DNA of 64,000 bases, taken from assembly GCF_037102585.1 (NCBI RefSeq), contig NW_027043830.1:1054001-1118000 (forward strand), written 5' to 3'. The translations under genes and the position numbers were made by a program. Under the pieces are notes generated by a model. It saw nothing but the letters and a program-made list of their open reading frames with translations, had not been told where the DNA came from and ran no database searches. Origin of the DNA: Saccharomycopsis crataegensis (lineage: Eukaryota; Ascomycota; Saccharomycetes; Ascoideales; Saccharomycopsidaceae). This document shows, piece after piece, positions 1 through 9,607 of this stretch. The first letter of the stretch is position 1; every line of letters starts with the position of its first letter.

Positions 1-1231
1 CTGATACTGGTTGTTGATAAAATTTCTTCAACTCGATAGAGTTATCTGAAGCATTGTTATGACCATTTATCATCATAAATTGCAAGCTTCGTAGCTGGGG
101 TAATGTTTTCAAAATACTTTCCTCATAGTATGGTGTTGTTGAGATTGTAAGTTTGAGATCGCTTATTAACTGGGTAGTCTTTGACTTGTGATTGCCTAGT
201 ATTTCCATAAATTGATACAAATCAAGTTCCAATATGTTTAGGTGAAGGGAGCGAATTATAAGATCAAATCCATTGGCAAGAATCTTTCGTATCACGTAGC
301 TTTCGTTGGCACTCATAATTTTGAATATCTGTAGTTCTTGAATTCTTTTCATATAGCACAGCCTTTTTGAACGTTTAAGAAACGACATGAAGCAGGTAAA
401 ATCTCTGGGAATTAGAGTACGAGTAAACTTGAATATTTGGTAAAAGTCAGAGATTGAAGACAAAGTTCTTTTCCATAGTTTCGAAACCAAGAGATAGCAA
501 TTGATAATTTCTGCAGTAGGAAGATTTCGAAAAATCAAAATAATTAATTCTATTGGAAGATGTGATATTGGGTCGGTGGACAGCCCTTTATTTTTTGTCG
601 ATGATGATACAAGATCACAGATAATGGGGTGTTTAGGTTTAAATCCGATAGTTTGTTGTTGTTTGATCTTGGGGTTTATTTCATTAGAGTCATTGTTCTT
701 TCTTTTTTTGTCAGTGCTTATTCGCAATGGATCATTTTTCTCCATAAGTTTCAATTTCTTTTCAATCATCATTTTTTGATTCATTATTTGGGCCATTAGA
801 TTCTCAGAGATATTGATATTTTGGGTTTCTTGTGCTTCATATATAGTTTTGATGCCTTTGGAATATATTTGATATGCCTTTTGATAATGCTTCTTCAGTT
901 CTAGAATGGCTCCGCATCTGAGATAACCCTTGACCCCAAAAGGCTGTAATCTGATCATTACCTTGGCATCCTCATACGCCTTGGAAGCTTGTTGGTTTTT
1001 GAGATAACATCTATGACGATAATCGTGTAACGATACCAACTTGGGATGGAATAAAGAACCATAACTGGGAGTTTCTGTCAAGCCTTGCGCGACGCGTGCT
1101 TCAATAACTTCAGAATCCAGGCACTGATTGAGGGCATTGATAATTGATGTTAATCTGTGGATCGCTTCAGTATAATTCTTCTTCTTGATGAAATCTAAGG
1201 TTTCAGAGATATTCTTTTCTAAAGCCTGCAT
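1..1231 (-). CDS. DIA2: F-box/TPR protein, DIA2/Pof3-like (3' end outside window)
   Basis: Reading the minus strand from an ATG at 1231 gives an open frame of 410 codons that runs off the left edge, so the C-terminus is missing. An in-frame TAG two codons upstream fixes the start. Residues 1-160 are helical and TPR-like. A lysine-rich linker follows, then an F-box at about 218-255 (core HLPIELIILIFRNLP). The remainder (about 300-410) has leucine-spaced repeats like the start of an LRR region. TPR, F-box, LRR is the order in S. cerevisiae Dia2 and S. pombe Pof3, substrate receptors of SCF ubiquitin ligases that act at replication forks and in replisome disassembly. The architecture is seen; the orthology is inferred from domain order, not identity. 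It diverges from the OSH3 gene across 930 bp. Confidence 0.75.
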   Translation of the reverse strand, partial: MQALEKNISETLDFIKKKNYTEAIHRLTSIINALNQCLDSEVIEARVAQGLTETPSYGSLFHPKLVSLHDYRHRCYLKNQQASKAYEDAKVMIRLQPFGVKGYLRCGAILELKKHYQKAYQIYSKGIKTIYEAQETQNINISENLMAQIMNQKMMIEKKLKLMEKNDPLRISTDKKRKNNDSNEINPKIKQQQTIGFKPKHPIICDLVSSSTKNKGLSTDPISHLPIELIILIFRNLPTAEIINCYLLVSKLWKRTLSSISDFYQIFKFTRTLIPRDFTCFMSFLKRSKRLCYMKRIQELQIFKIMSANESYVIRKILANGFDLIIRSLHLNILELDLYQFMEILGNHKSKTTQLISDLKLTISTTPYYEESILKTLPQLRSLQFMMINGHNNASDNSIELKKFYQQPVS

Positions 1232-2161
1232 TGCCTACCCAGGTAAAGGAGTGGGTATTGCTGGTGAAATGCTAATTTTAGTGAGAAGTGCTTTTCTATG
1301 TTGTCATTCTAAACACCCATGTGATTGGTACATGAAATTAAATACATCCAAACACCGATCTGCTCACCCGAACATCAGATAATGCACTATAAGAAAAAAT
1401 TGTGGAAAATTTTTTTTCAGATAATTTCTCTTTTCTTCTTTCTAAATAATCCAACCAATTTTTGCCTTCTCTGTCACCCTGTGTGGAACCTATCTGAATG
1501 GATAGCGGAAGCACAGTTGAAAGATGGTTTTCAGAGAAACTTTTTGTGGTCCTTTCATTAGGATCACTACAAAATTGGGATATAGACGGATTTCTCCACA
1601 TCGATGAACTGATTGTTAGTGTTTATTTCGGTACTTTTAATCAACCTCCAACATATCAATTTTACTGCCATGAATTTGGCAAGTAGCAGCTCGTAGTGTA
1701 GATACACTGTATTTTCTCCAGTAAATTAACCAATGATCGTTGTGTTTGTGTATGACGGCAGCTAAAAGGGGTGTCCCACGTTACCGTATATATTGGGGGT
1801 GCCCACGCCCTTGGTGAGACAGTGAAGTGTCTCCCACGTGAATATGAACGTGATGATATTTTTTCTCCCAGTTTTTTATTTAACAGCTTGCACAAAGCAT
1901 CATTCTACTGAGATATACATTATAAGAAAAATAACCTCCGCCAGTGCCAGCTGCCTGTGAATTCATATCCTTGTTCAATTTGGTTTTCTTGTTTTTTTCA
2001 CCTTCCTTCTTATTGCTGGCTGTTTCACATTACTTTTCCTTTTTTGCAATTCACCCTTGGAATTGTCTTGTTGTATTTTTCGTCGCAGATATTGAAAATT
2101 GTACATTCTTTTGGACCGCACCACGTTTCGGCACTTTGATCGGGGTAGCAAAGAATAAAGT
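1232..2161. other. Divergent intergenic region DIA2-like/OSH3
   Basis: No convincing coding frame; short frames here lack homology and overlap one another. A GC-richer patch at about 1765-1845 stands out. It holds an E-box CACGTG at 1835-1840 (Cbf1/Pho4-type core) and a small inverted repeat GAGACA...TGTCTC at 1816-1833. Poly-pyrimidine stretches precede the OSH3 start. It presumably carries both promoters. Confidence 0.5.
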
Positions 2162-5100
2162 ATGATGGAAAGCTTTGAAGTTCACTCCAAGGACTTCTTG
2201 GTGAAATGGATCAATGTTCCGGATTCATCAGTGGTGAAGTGGCAAGTTAAACCATTGAAGAAATCAATTTTATTCAGCATCTATCGCAAGATAGGGTCTT
2301 TTAGTGCAGGCACTCATGATGAGAAGAAAAAGAAGATCCCACTCGAGGAAAAGCTTTCCAACTCCAATTTACAATTGTTGCAAGACATGGGAAAGTTGAG
2401 TGCTAATGAATTACACCAGAACGAGTTTGTCGTTAAAGATGGCGATGGTGGTGTGTATGCATTTGTGTTTGATAACACGTTTTCCAAAAGTGTCAGCAAG
2501 AAAGTGCTTTTTGCTCAATTTATTGAGCCAATGATTCAAGAGTTGGTTTCAGAATCGAACTCTGTATTGAGCATTCCGGCTGTCTGCGCTAGCCCAATAA
2601 TTGAAGAATCAAATCATAGTTTCTCTGCCCCTGCTCCACGTTCTTTAAGTCAATCATCTCAACCCTTGTCAAGAAGACCATCTTCTAATGTTAATAACCC
2701 TGAGGCTGTGAAACCTCGTTTTATGAGTGGCTCAGGCAATAGAGATAGATCCGCTTCGGTGTACACCTTATCCAATTTGTTGAATGATCAAAGTACCGGA
2801 AACGACAATGAAGATTTCCAGATTCTTAAACAGTTACAAGATTTGCAGAATTCTAGTAATGCCGCCACTTCTCCTACGATACCCAGCTTCAAGGCAACCA
2901 ATGGAAGTCTGATGGACTTGAATTTTGAGCCACCTCATGGTGCTTCCAAGTTTCGCAAAAAGTCGAGCCATTCCTCATTACTGCACAGACGCAGATCCAA
3001 CTCTACCACTTCGGTAAGGACAAGTAAATCTAACAAAAACAAGAACGAGGCCTCAAACATTAATAACAGTAGTACTCTAGAGCCTTTTAACATCAATCTA
3101 TTGAAAAACACTGTTCTTACATCTAAAAATGGACAGTATATTGAGGGCAATTTGCTTAAAAGAAAAAGAAAGAAGAATTCCAGATCGTACTCTAAAAGAT
3201 TCTTTTCTTTGAACTTCAAACAAGGAGTGCTTGAATACAGAATGAATGATCAATCTTCTGCCACACGTGGCTCGATGCATATCAAACTAGTGGAAATCAC
3301 CGCTAATCGAAAGAATAAAGAGATCACTATTGATTCTGGTTTAGAAATTTGGCATTTGAAAGCTTTGAATGAAGTCGATTGGGAAATATGGGTTAGTTCC
3401 TTGGATATCATCAGATTGCGAGCTAACTATAATAATAATGCTAGTGACGAGGCTCCAAAGGCTATTATTAATAATGAAAATACATTGATTGGCAATTTGA
3501 CAGAGTTGCGAGATAAATTGCAAATAACCAAGAAATCTGCCTCAATTATTCTCGGTGATCTCAACGAAAATATGCAGTCCATGAATGGAAATGCGTCACC
3601 TAAAATATCAAGTTATTCCCAACCGACATCTTTAGGCCAATTGCATCATAAGAATTCTAGTTCGTCGTTCAACTCGACTGACTCAAAAGAAAGCAAATCT
3701 TTTTTTAGAAGACCTTCAGTGAATAATGGGAATCTTTCTCACTCTTTATCCAGCGCCATCAATAGATCTAACCTGTCAATTAACGAACTGGTCTCTGAAC
3801 CTGTGGCTGCTAAAAAATTACAGAGCTCTCTCAAGAATACAAAAGATCTTTGTGTCAAGCTCTCAGAAATGAGTGATTTGTTAACACGTATCCTTGAAAC
3901 AGTAAAGCTTTCCGAGGAACCTATAGCTGAAAAAAAGCTAAACAAAAGAAGTTCATTAGGATCAATTGATGAACTGATTCTATCAGAGAATTTCTTTGAC
4001 GCTCACGATTATATCGAATCAATTGAATCAAACGATGGGGTTATTCTTATTGAAGGTACTGATGATGATTTTGATGATGCAAAAGAGGACGATGGTGCTG
4101 CTATTAGAATGAGTAACTCTCAAAAGTATCGTGACAACGTTATTGGTGAATTGATTAACCAAAAAAGAGTCTCTGCCAAGATCAATGCCGAACAACTCTC
4201 CATTGATGAAACTGATGCCGCAACTATTACCACTACAATCCAACGTAAAAAGAATGAGGCTAACGATGATTTATATCCATTGGACATCCTTCAAACTGAG
4301 CCACCGGTTCCAAGACGGAAGACTATTGAAGATAGTAGCTGTACTCCACCATCGTTGCTTCAATTTTTCAAAAAGAATGTTGGAAAAGATATGTCTTCAA
4401 TTGCTATGCCAGTTACGGCAAATGAACCTTTGACGATTCTTCAAAAATTCGCAGAAATTTTCGAGTATACTCATCTTATTGACAAAGTTGTGGAGTACGA
4501 TATGGCTGAAGGCGAGAAAATCTTACATATTTCAGCCTTTGCCATCAGTTATTTGTCATCATTTAGATCTAAGGAACGTAATATTCGAAAACCGTTCATG
4601 CCGTTATTAGGGGAAACTTATGAACTTGTTCGTGATGATTTAAACTATCGTCTTATTCTTGAAAAAGTTTGCCATAAGCCACCGATTTTCTGTCTCCATA
4701 TTGATAATGCCAATTGGGAAATTAGCAGCACTATTATGCCAGTTAATAAGTTCTGGGGAAAGTCTCTTGAACTCATCAATAAAGGGTCATTCAAATTGAC
4801 ATTTAAAGCATCTGGGGAGGTATACGAATGGAACCAACCAACCACTTTATTGAGGAACTTGATTGCCGGAGAAAAATATATTGAACCGGTGGATAGTATT
4901 ACCATCAACTGCTCTACTGGTGAGAAATCAGTGGTAGAATTCAAGCCTGGCGGAATGTTCACTGGAAGATCGGAAGAAGTGACGATCAAAGCCTATGATG
5001 CTAATGACAAGTTACGAAATGTGATCATCAAGGGTAGTTGGAAAGAGAAGCTCTTCTTGGCACCTTTTGCATCGATCAATAGTAAAAAGAAAGCAGGAGA

Positions 5101-5518
5101 AGCCGATAATGAAACGGAAATCTGGGCAGCCAGTCCACTACTTCCTAACTCTCAGAAGAAATGGGGGTTCACGAACTTTGCGGCCCAACTTAATGAAATC
5201 ACGGTTCTTGAGGAGAAGAAATTGCCACCAACTGATTCACGTCTTAGACCAGATCTTCAAAAATATGAAAATAGCGATGTTGATACCGCCGAAACTCTCA
5301 AGGTTGAGCTCGAACAACAACAAAGAGAACGTCGTAAAGAGATGGAAACTAGTGGAGAAAAACATGTTCCAAAGTTTTTCGCTAAAGATATAACTGATTC
5401 CAATGATGATGATATCCTATTGAATTGGAATTTTGTGACAGGAGAAAAGAGTTACTGGAATAGAAGAAAAACTCAAGATTGGGAAGATTTGCTACAACTC
5501 TATGAAACCCAATGGTGA
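2162..5518 (+). CDS. OSH3: Oxysterol-binding protein homologue Osh3 (GOLD-PH-FFAT-ORD)
   Basis: An 1118-residue protein with the Osh3 domain order. Residues 1-140 form a GOLD-like domain (KWQVKPLKKSI resembles Osh3). A Ser/Asn-rich linker precedes a PH domain at about 322-418 (GQYIEGNLLKRKRKK). An FFAT-type motif lies at about 609-617 (ENFFDAHDY, acidic surroundings) and the sterol/lipid-binding ORD spans about 735-1115. Osh3 works at ER-plasma-membrane contacts: FFAT binds the VAP protein Scs2, PH reads phosphoinositides, and the ORD exchanges lipid for PI4P. The ORD signature usually written EQVSHHPP reads EKVCHKPP at 834-841, so the second histidine is lysine. Start is the first of two adjacent ATGs; an initiation at the second would remove one residue. 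The length is slightly above S. cerevisiae Osh3. Confidence 0.9.
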   Translation: MMESFEVHSKDFLVKWINVPDSSVVKWQVKPLKKSILFSIYRKIGSFSAGTHDEKKKKIPLEEKLSNSNLQLLQDMGKLSANELHQNEFVVKDGDGGVYAFVFDNTFSKSVSKKVLFAQFIEPMIQELVSESNSVLSIPAVCASPIIEESNHSFSAPAPRSLSQSSQPLSRRPSSNVNNPEAVKPRFMSGSGNRDRSASVYTLSNLLNDQSTGNDNEDFQILKQLQDLQNSSNAATSPTIPSFKATNGSLMDLNFEPPHGASKFRKKSSHSSLLHRRRSNSTTSVRTSKSNKNKNEASNINNSSTLEPFNINLLKNTVLTSKNGQYIEGNLLKRKRKKNSRSYSKRFFSLNFKQGVLEYRMNDQSSATRGSMHIKLVEITANRKNKEITIDSGLEIWHLKALNEVDWEIWVSSLDIIRLRANYNNNASDEAPKAIINNENTLIGNLTELRDKLQITKKSASIILGDLNENMQSMNGNASPKISSYSQPTSLGQLHHKNSSSSFNSTDSKESKSFFRRPSVNNGNLSHSLSSAINRSNLSINELVSEPVAAKKLQSSLKNTKDLCVKLSEMSDLLTRILETVKLSEEPIAEKKLNKRSSLGSIDELILSENFFDAHDYIESIESNDGVILIEGTDDDFDDAKEDDGAAIRMSNSQKYRDNVIGELINQKRVSAKINAEQLSIDETDAATITTTIQRKKNEANDDLYPLDILQTEPPVPRRKTIEDSSCTPPSLLQFFKKNVGKDMSSIAMPVTANEPLTILQKFAEIFEYTHLIDKVVEYDMAEGEKILHISAFAISYLSSFRSKERNIRKPFMPLLGETYELVRDDLNYRLILEKVCHKPPIFCLHIDNANWEISSTIMPVNKFWGKSLELINKGSFKLTFKASGEVYEWNQPTTLLRNLIAGEKYIEPVDSITINCSTGEKSVVEFKPGGMFTGRSEEVTIKAYDANDKLRNVIIKGSWKEKLFLAPFASINSKKKAGEADNETEIWAASPLLPNSQKKWGFTNFAAQLNEITVLEEKKLPPTDSRLRPDLQKYENSDVDTAETLKVELEQQQRERRKEMETSGEKHVPKFFAKDITDSNDDDILLNWNFVTGEKSYWNRRKTQDWEDLLQLYETQW

Positions 5519-5978
5519 AAACTTCTCAGATTATGCTTTTCGGTTCTCAACTTGTGTTTTGTGAGAATTATAATATATTACCATTAGAATATTGCTTTTT
5601 TTTTTGTCGTTTTGGTTTATTTTTCAGCCATTTTTTGTTCATTTTGTTTATGTCTCATCATTTTTATTCATTTTCTGTTCATTTCTCATCCATTTTTTGT
5701 TAAATTTTATTGAACTTTTTATTTATTGTACTATATCCTTGTATTGTTAAACGCAAAATCAATCTATAATGAGACAAAAATAACTACTTCGATTATTGAT
5801 AAAGAAGAGCTGAAAACAGCATAAAGAGTTGGCTTAAAAGTTTTATCCGGGTAAGCTTCAGTGTATCAAATCGATGGGTCATAAAATAATTTAATGCCTC
5901 TAGGTTGTCAAGGGAATTTTTTTTTTTTCAACCATCCATTTCAATATATTGCATTACTTCTTTGGGAATTCCTTGACT
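5519..5978. other. Intergenic OSH3 to the ARM-like gene
   Basis: T-rich after the OSH3 stop (5590-5700, typical 3' processing sequence), then an AT-rich promoter-like stretch ending in a T10 run at about 5920. I see no gene in it. Confidence 0.5.
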
Positions 5979-8909
5979 ATGATAGATAGAAACAATAGAT
6001 TGCTAGAAGATTTCAATAGATTGCTAGAAGATTTCAATAGATTGCTAGAAGATTTCAAGAAATTGCAGCCTCTATGTGCGAAACAAAACTTCAAAACTCC
6101 ATTTGAGAATCAAGATATTGACAATTCCGTATTTTGTTTGGTTGTTGAATCATTAATTGACCTAATATACGAATCACCAAAGTTTGCAATAGATGTTATA
6201 TTTGACTGCGATATCCTAAAATGTGTGGTTAGTTACTTGTCATATCTAACTTCTACGAATCCACAAGAATGTAGGGAAATCAAAGACCTTTGCAGGCTTA
6301 TTGAGAGAGTCACCGAGGAAATCGAAACTCAAGATGATCAAAAACTTAAGATTTTAGAGGACTGGAAATTTTTTGAACAGGTTTGGAGATTTTGTGAAGT
6401 GGCGACTGATGAATGGGTACTCAATGAAGTGAAAAGAAGAGTGATTGGTCTCTTTCCACGGTCTCCAACAAAAAGATTAGAAATCGTGGAGAAATCGCCA
6501 ATATTCATAGAGTATATACTCCCGAGAATCCAGAAGCAATCAAAGTACCTGAGTGAGGAAGTCCGACAATTGGAATTTTCGTTGCAGTGCTGTGGTATGA
6601 TTTTTCAAGCGATGACAAGTCATCAAACAATATATTTAACACAATGTCTCAAGATCATGGATTCTGTCAATCAACTATTAATCCTGACTGATGAGGAGGA
6701 TATTTTGGTGGCTGTTTTCAAATACTTCACGCTTTTCTTTGATTTAAAAGTGCAAGAAGTCAAATCACACTTGGAACATGGAACTGATGTCTTGCAACGA
6801 TGCTTAGACTTGGTGTACGATGATTCAAGGCTGATAAAGGTGAAGAGTCGAGCAGCCAATCTTGTGGTCTATCTTGCAGTTATTCATAACATTAATGCTC
6901 TAGAATCATCGGAGCTTGAAAATTTTCGTTGCCGATGCCAGAATCTTCTTTTACAAACCCCAGATCTCAAGCTACAAGATGCCGGGTATCTTATCATGGG
7001 AGCCAGCAATGTGGTCTTCACCATTAATTTTGACTCCAAAGAATTCTATGAGATCGTTGATAAGATTGTGCAAGTAGTTGATGCTGAAGATGATTTTTCT
7101 GAGAGTATCCAAGCGGATCCTATGGCCATTAGGGGCTATGTTGCTAGTTTGTTGATGTTGATGAAAAGTCAGTGGCTGCAAAAAGATCAGATCTCGCTGG
7201 AGGTGTTTAAATCCACTGTTGGTTATTTGGAAGGGGCGATAAGATTGTTCAGAAAGGCAAATATCAAGTACCAGCTTCCGGTATTCATCAGGACGTTCTC
7301 ATCAATGATTGCCGAAGGAGCTGTGAAAAATGAGCGGCTTTTGGTGGAAGGATGTTATGATTCTGTGGCAATAGCATTCATTTATAAGTTTACGGAAAGG
7401 TTGCAGGCAATCCCAAATAAACAAATGACTAAAGAAGAGATCAGGAACTTGAGCGTGGGAGTGGCAATGTTTCGGTCGATTATTGAGATGTACAACACAT
7501 ATTATGAAACTACAAATAACGACGCGATGGATACTATTGGTAGATATTTATCTGACAAGAAAGTTCTCTTGAAACTTTTGCCATCGCATTGTGATAATGA
7601 TGCTTACCAATTGTTGGCTGATCTTTACCTGTCGTTTAACATGGTTACCACATTGGATTTCAACCCTGAACTATATGACCACCTTGTGGATTTATTGAGC
7701 AGGGATCTGCCAGAGCTTGTTGATTTGTCTCTCAGTGTTCTAATCCACCATTTATCACTTTCAACAGCAGCAGGATATGCTCTTGGGCATCGAGATTTGC
7801 TATGCAACTTATATTCAATGTGCCAATCTACAGAGGATAAGGATGACATAATTAGGAGGAAGGCATACAAGTGTTTGGTAGCTCTCGCAGCACAAATTCC
7901 TAGAAACCGGCAGTTGTTAAAGGTGATGTTAGAAACCGATATCGTTGAAGCAGTAGTCACCCCAATCATTATCCAGGATGAGGGAAATCCGAAAAATTAT
8001 GGAGATTTTCGAGCCTCGGCATTGAGCTTGCTTTGTTGTCTTACCAGTGACTATGAATTACATGGTAAAATTATCGAATCAGGGTTGGTCAAAAAGATTT
8101 TATTGAATTTTCTGGTGAATGAGGATCTTTTAGTATCTAAGAGCGTAATTCTGATCCTTAATAATCTTGTGATGATCCCAAGGAATGGAAACCACCCTGT
8201 TGAGGCGGTCATTGATTACTTCTTGAGCGATTGCAATATTTTGCAACAAATTGATTCGATTTCCATTGGCTTGCAATCTCCTGAGATTGATTGTAACGCG
8301 AATAAACAATTGACGGTTCATTTTCTTCAATGGGTAACGACAATGATGGCTTCTTCTGCTTTATTCAAGGAATCAATTCGGGAATCCCACCCTTTATTTG
8401 AAAACTTTTTAGGGCTAACTCAAGATATTTTTTCAGGGATATCCAACGACATTGAAAAAGAGGAAGAATTTTATACGCAATGTGCTGCGACGTTTGGTCA
8501 ATTGCTTGATAATAAAATCATTCCGGACTATCAGTCGATGGTGGCTGCTCAAAAAGTCTATAATGTTACCAACATGCCACTGGTCCAAATCTTGTCGTTT
8601 GCATTATACCGTTATTTTCTCCTTGGGATGTTATTTGTGATAGTCAAAATCCTTTGGTGGAACATACGGAATTTTAGTTTTAAGGGAGTGTTCAAAATAT
8701 TTGCGTGGATCTTGTTTGCGGTATTGGAATTATCGGTTATTGGGACTGTCAGGCAAGCCTCGGAATCTTTGGGGATCCTTGTTGCGTGGATTATGCTCAT
8801 CATCACCCGATGGGCTACAGGACTTTCGTCAATAGCCACTTGGCTCTGGGGATTGATTATGTTTGGTGTTGTGTATTTCATCACGATGATCACTGCCACA
8901 GTTGGTTGA
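5979..8909 (+). CDS. Large helical-repeat protein with C-terminal membrane segments, unrecognised
   Basis: A 976-residue protein that I cannot assign. The start is the first in-frame ATG at 5979; the open frame reaches further upstream but only through a TTG. Immediately after the start, seven residues NRLLEDF occur three times in tandem, encoded by exact 21-bp repeats. The body (about 25-860) is leucine-rich and helical, with the rhythm of an ARM/HEAT solenoid and no catalytic signature that I can see. The last 110 residues contain about four hydrophobic spans (roughly 868-890, 905-925, 929-947, 952-976), so the protein probably sits in an internal membrane with a large cytosolic or nucleoplasmic domain. 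Fold and topology are inferences from composition. Tandem orientation with OSH3 and hexokinase says nothing about function. Confidence 0.7.
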   Translation: MIDRNNRLLEDFNRLLEDFNRLLEDFKKLQPLCAKQNFKTPFENQDIDNSVFCLVVESLIDLIYESPKFAIDVIFDCDILKCVVSYLSYLTSTNPQECREIKDLCRLIERVTEEIETQDDQKLKILEDWKFFEQVWRFCEVATDEWVLNEVKRRVIGLFPRSPTKRLEIVEKSPIFIEYILPRIQKQSKYLSEEVRQLEFSLQCCGMIFQAMTSHQTIYLTQCLKIMDSVNQLLILTDEEDILVAVFKYFTLFFDLKVQEVKSHLEHGTDVLQRCLDLVYDDSRLIKVKSRAANLVVYLAVIHNINALESSELENFRCRCQNLLLQTPDLKLQDAGYLIMGASNVVFTINFDSKEFYEIVDKIVQVVDAEDDFSESIQADPMAIRGYVASLLMLMKSQWLQKDQISLEVFKSTVGYLEGAIRLFRKANIKYQLPVFIRTFSSMIAEGAVKNERLLVEGCYDSVAIAFIYKFTERLQAIPNKQMTKEEIRNLSVGVAMFRSIIEMYNTYYETTNNDAMDTIGRYLSDKKVLLKLLPSHCDNDAYQLLADLYLSFNMVTTLDFNPELYDHLVDLLSRDLPELVDLSLSVLIHHLSLSTAAGYALGHRDLLCNLYSMCQSTEDKDDIIRRKAYKCLVALAAQIPRNRQLLKVMLETDIVEAVVTPIIIQDEGNPKNYGDFRASALSLLCCLTSDYELHGKIIESGLVKKILLNFLVNEDLLVSKSVILILNNLVMIPRNGNHPVEAVIDYFLSDCNILQQIDSISIGLQSPEIDCNANKQLTVHFLQWVTTMMASSALFKESIRESHPLFENFLGLTQDIFSGISNDIEKEEEFYTQCAATFGQLLDNKIIPDYQSMVAAQKVYNVTNMPLVQILSFALYRYFLLGMLFVIVKILWWNIRNFSFKGVFKIFAWILFAVLELSVIGTVRQASESLGILVAWIMLIITRWATGLSSIATWLWGLIMFGVVYFITMITATVG
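5994..6056 (+). repeat. Three perfect 21-bp coding repeats
   Basis: The unit begins AATAGATTGC and occurs at 5994-6014, 6015-6035 and 6036-6056 without a mismatch, giving NRLLEDF three times. Because the unit is a multiple of three, copy-number change keeps the frame. Confidence 0.95.
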
Positions 8910-9158
8910 TTGATTTGCTATTGTAGACAATCTGTACATTTTGTAATAACAACCCACCTTATTGATGGGTATAATAATCTTATGGTAATAATATTCGGCT
9001 TATGGTATCCATTCTGATATTATGGAAAGCTTTTTGTTGACTTGGAGGACCCCTGGGGATGTAAGACATCCAAGAGCCATTTGAGGCAGCATCAGGAGAG
9101 ATTTTGCAATCGGCTAACATTGTCCGTGAAAGCTGGGTCTTGAATAAAGAAAGATAGG

Positions 9159-9211
<53 letters not shown>

Positions 9212-9607
9212 TATCAGGGTTATTGGCCGATATTGTGTCGCAACACAACACCAAAGGATACACACGCCAGTACCAGCTATCGATATTCAAGGTTATACCC
9301 GGGGTCATGTGATAATGCAGGGTGGGTGGGTTCTGCACCCTGCTTCCTGTTTGGGAAAATATCACCCCACCCCCGGATTTTTCCCCCAGAGACGGCGACC
9401 ATCACATGATGCATCGGAAAAAGGTGACATCCCCCAATGCAACGTCACCCGGTCAACCCCAAATTTTTCCCGCCCCTCTCATCGACATACAAATAGTTTC
9501 TCCGTGGAGTTTTTGTGCGCTATCACCAGATTTTCAATTTCTCCAGATTTTGATCGTTTAGTTCAACATTATCAGATACTAATTCAACACAAACAAACAC
9601 CAAAAAA
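8910..9607. other. Hexokinase promoter region with GATA microsatellite
   Basis: Holds a (GATA)n microsatellite at 9161-9210 and a GC-rich segment at 9300-9480 with C/G-run motifs (CCCCACCCCCGG at about 9364). Such GC boxes resemble Mig1/Adr1-type binding cores, which would fit a glucose-controlled gene, but no site was verified. No other gene seen. Confidence 0.45.
9161..9210. repeat. (GATA)12.5 tetranucleotide microsatellite
   Basis: Fifty bases of uninterrupted GATA units, preceded by an imperfect unit. Likely length-polymorphic. Confidence 0.95.
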
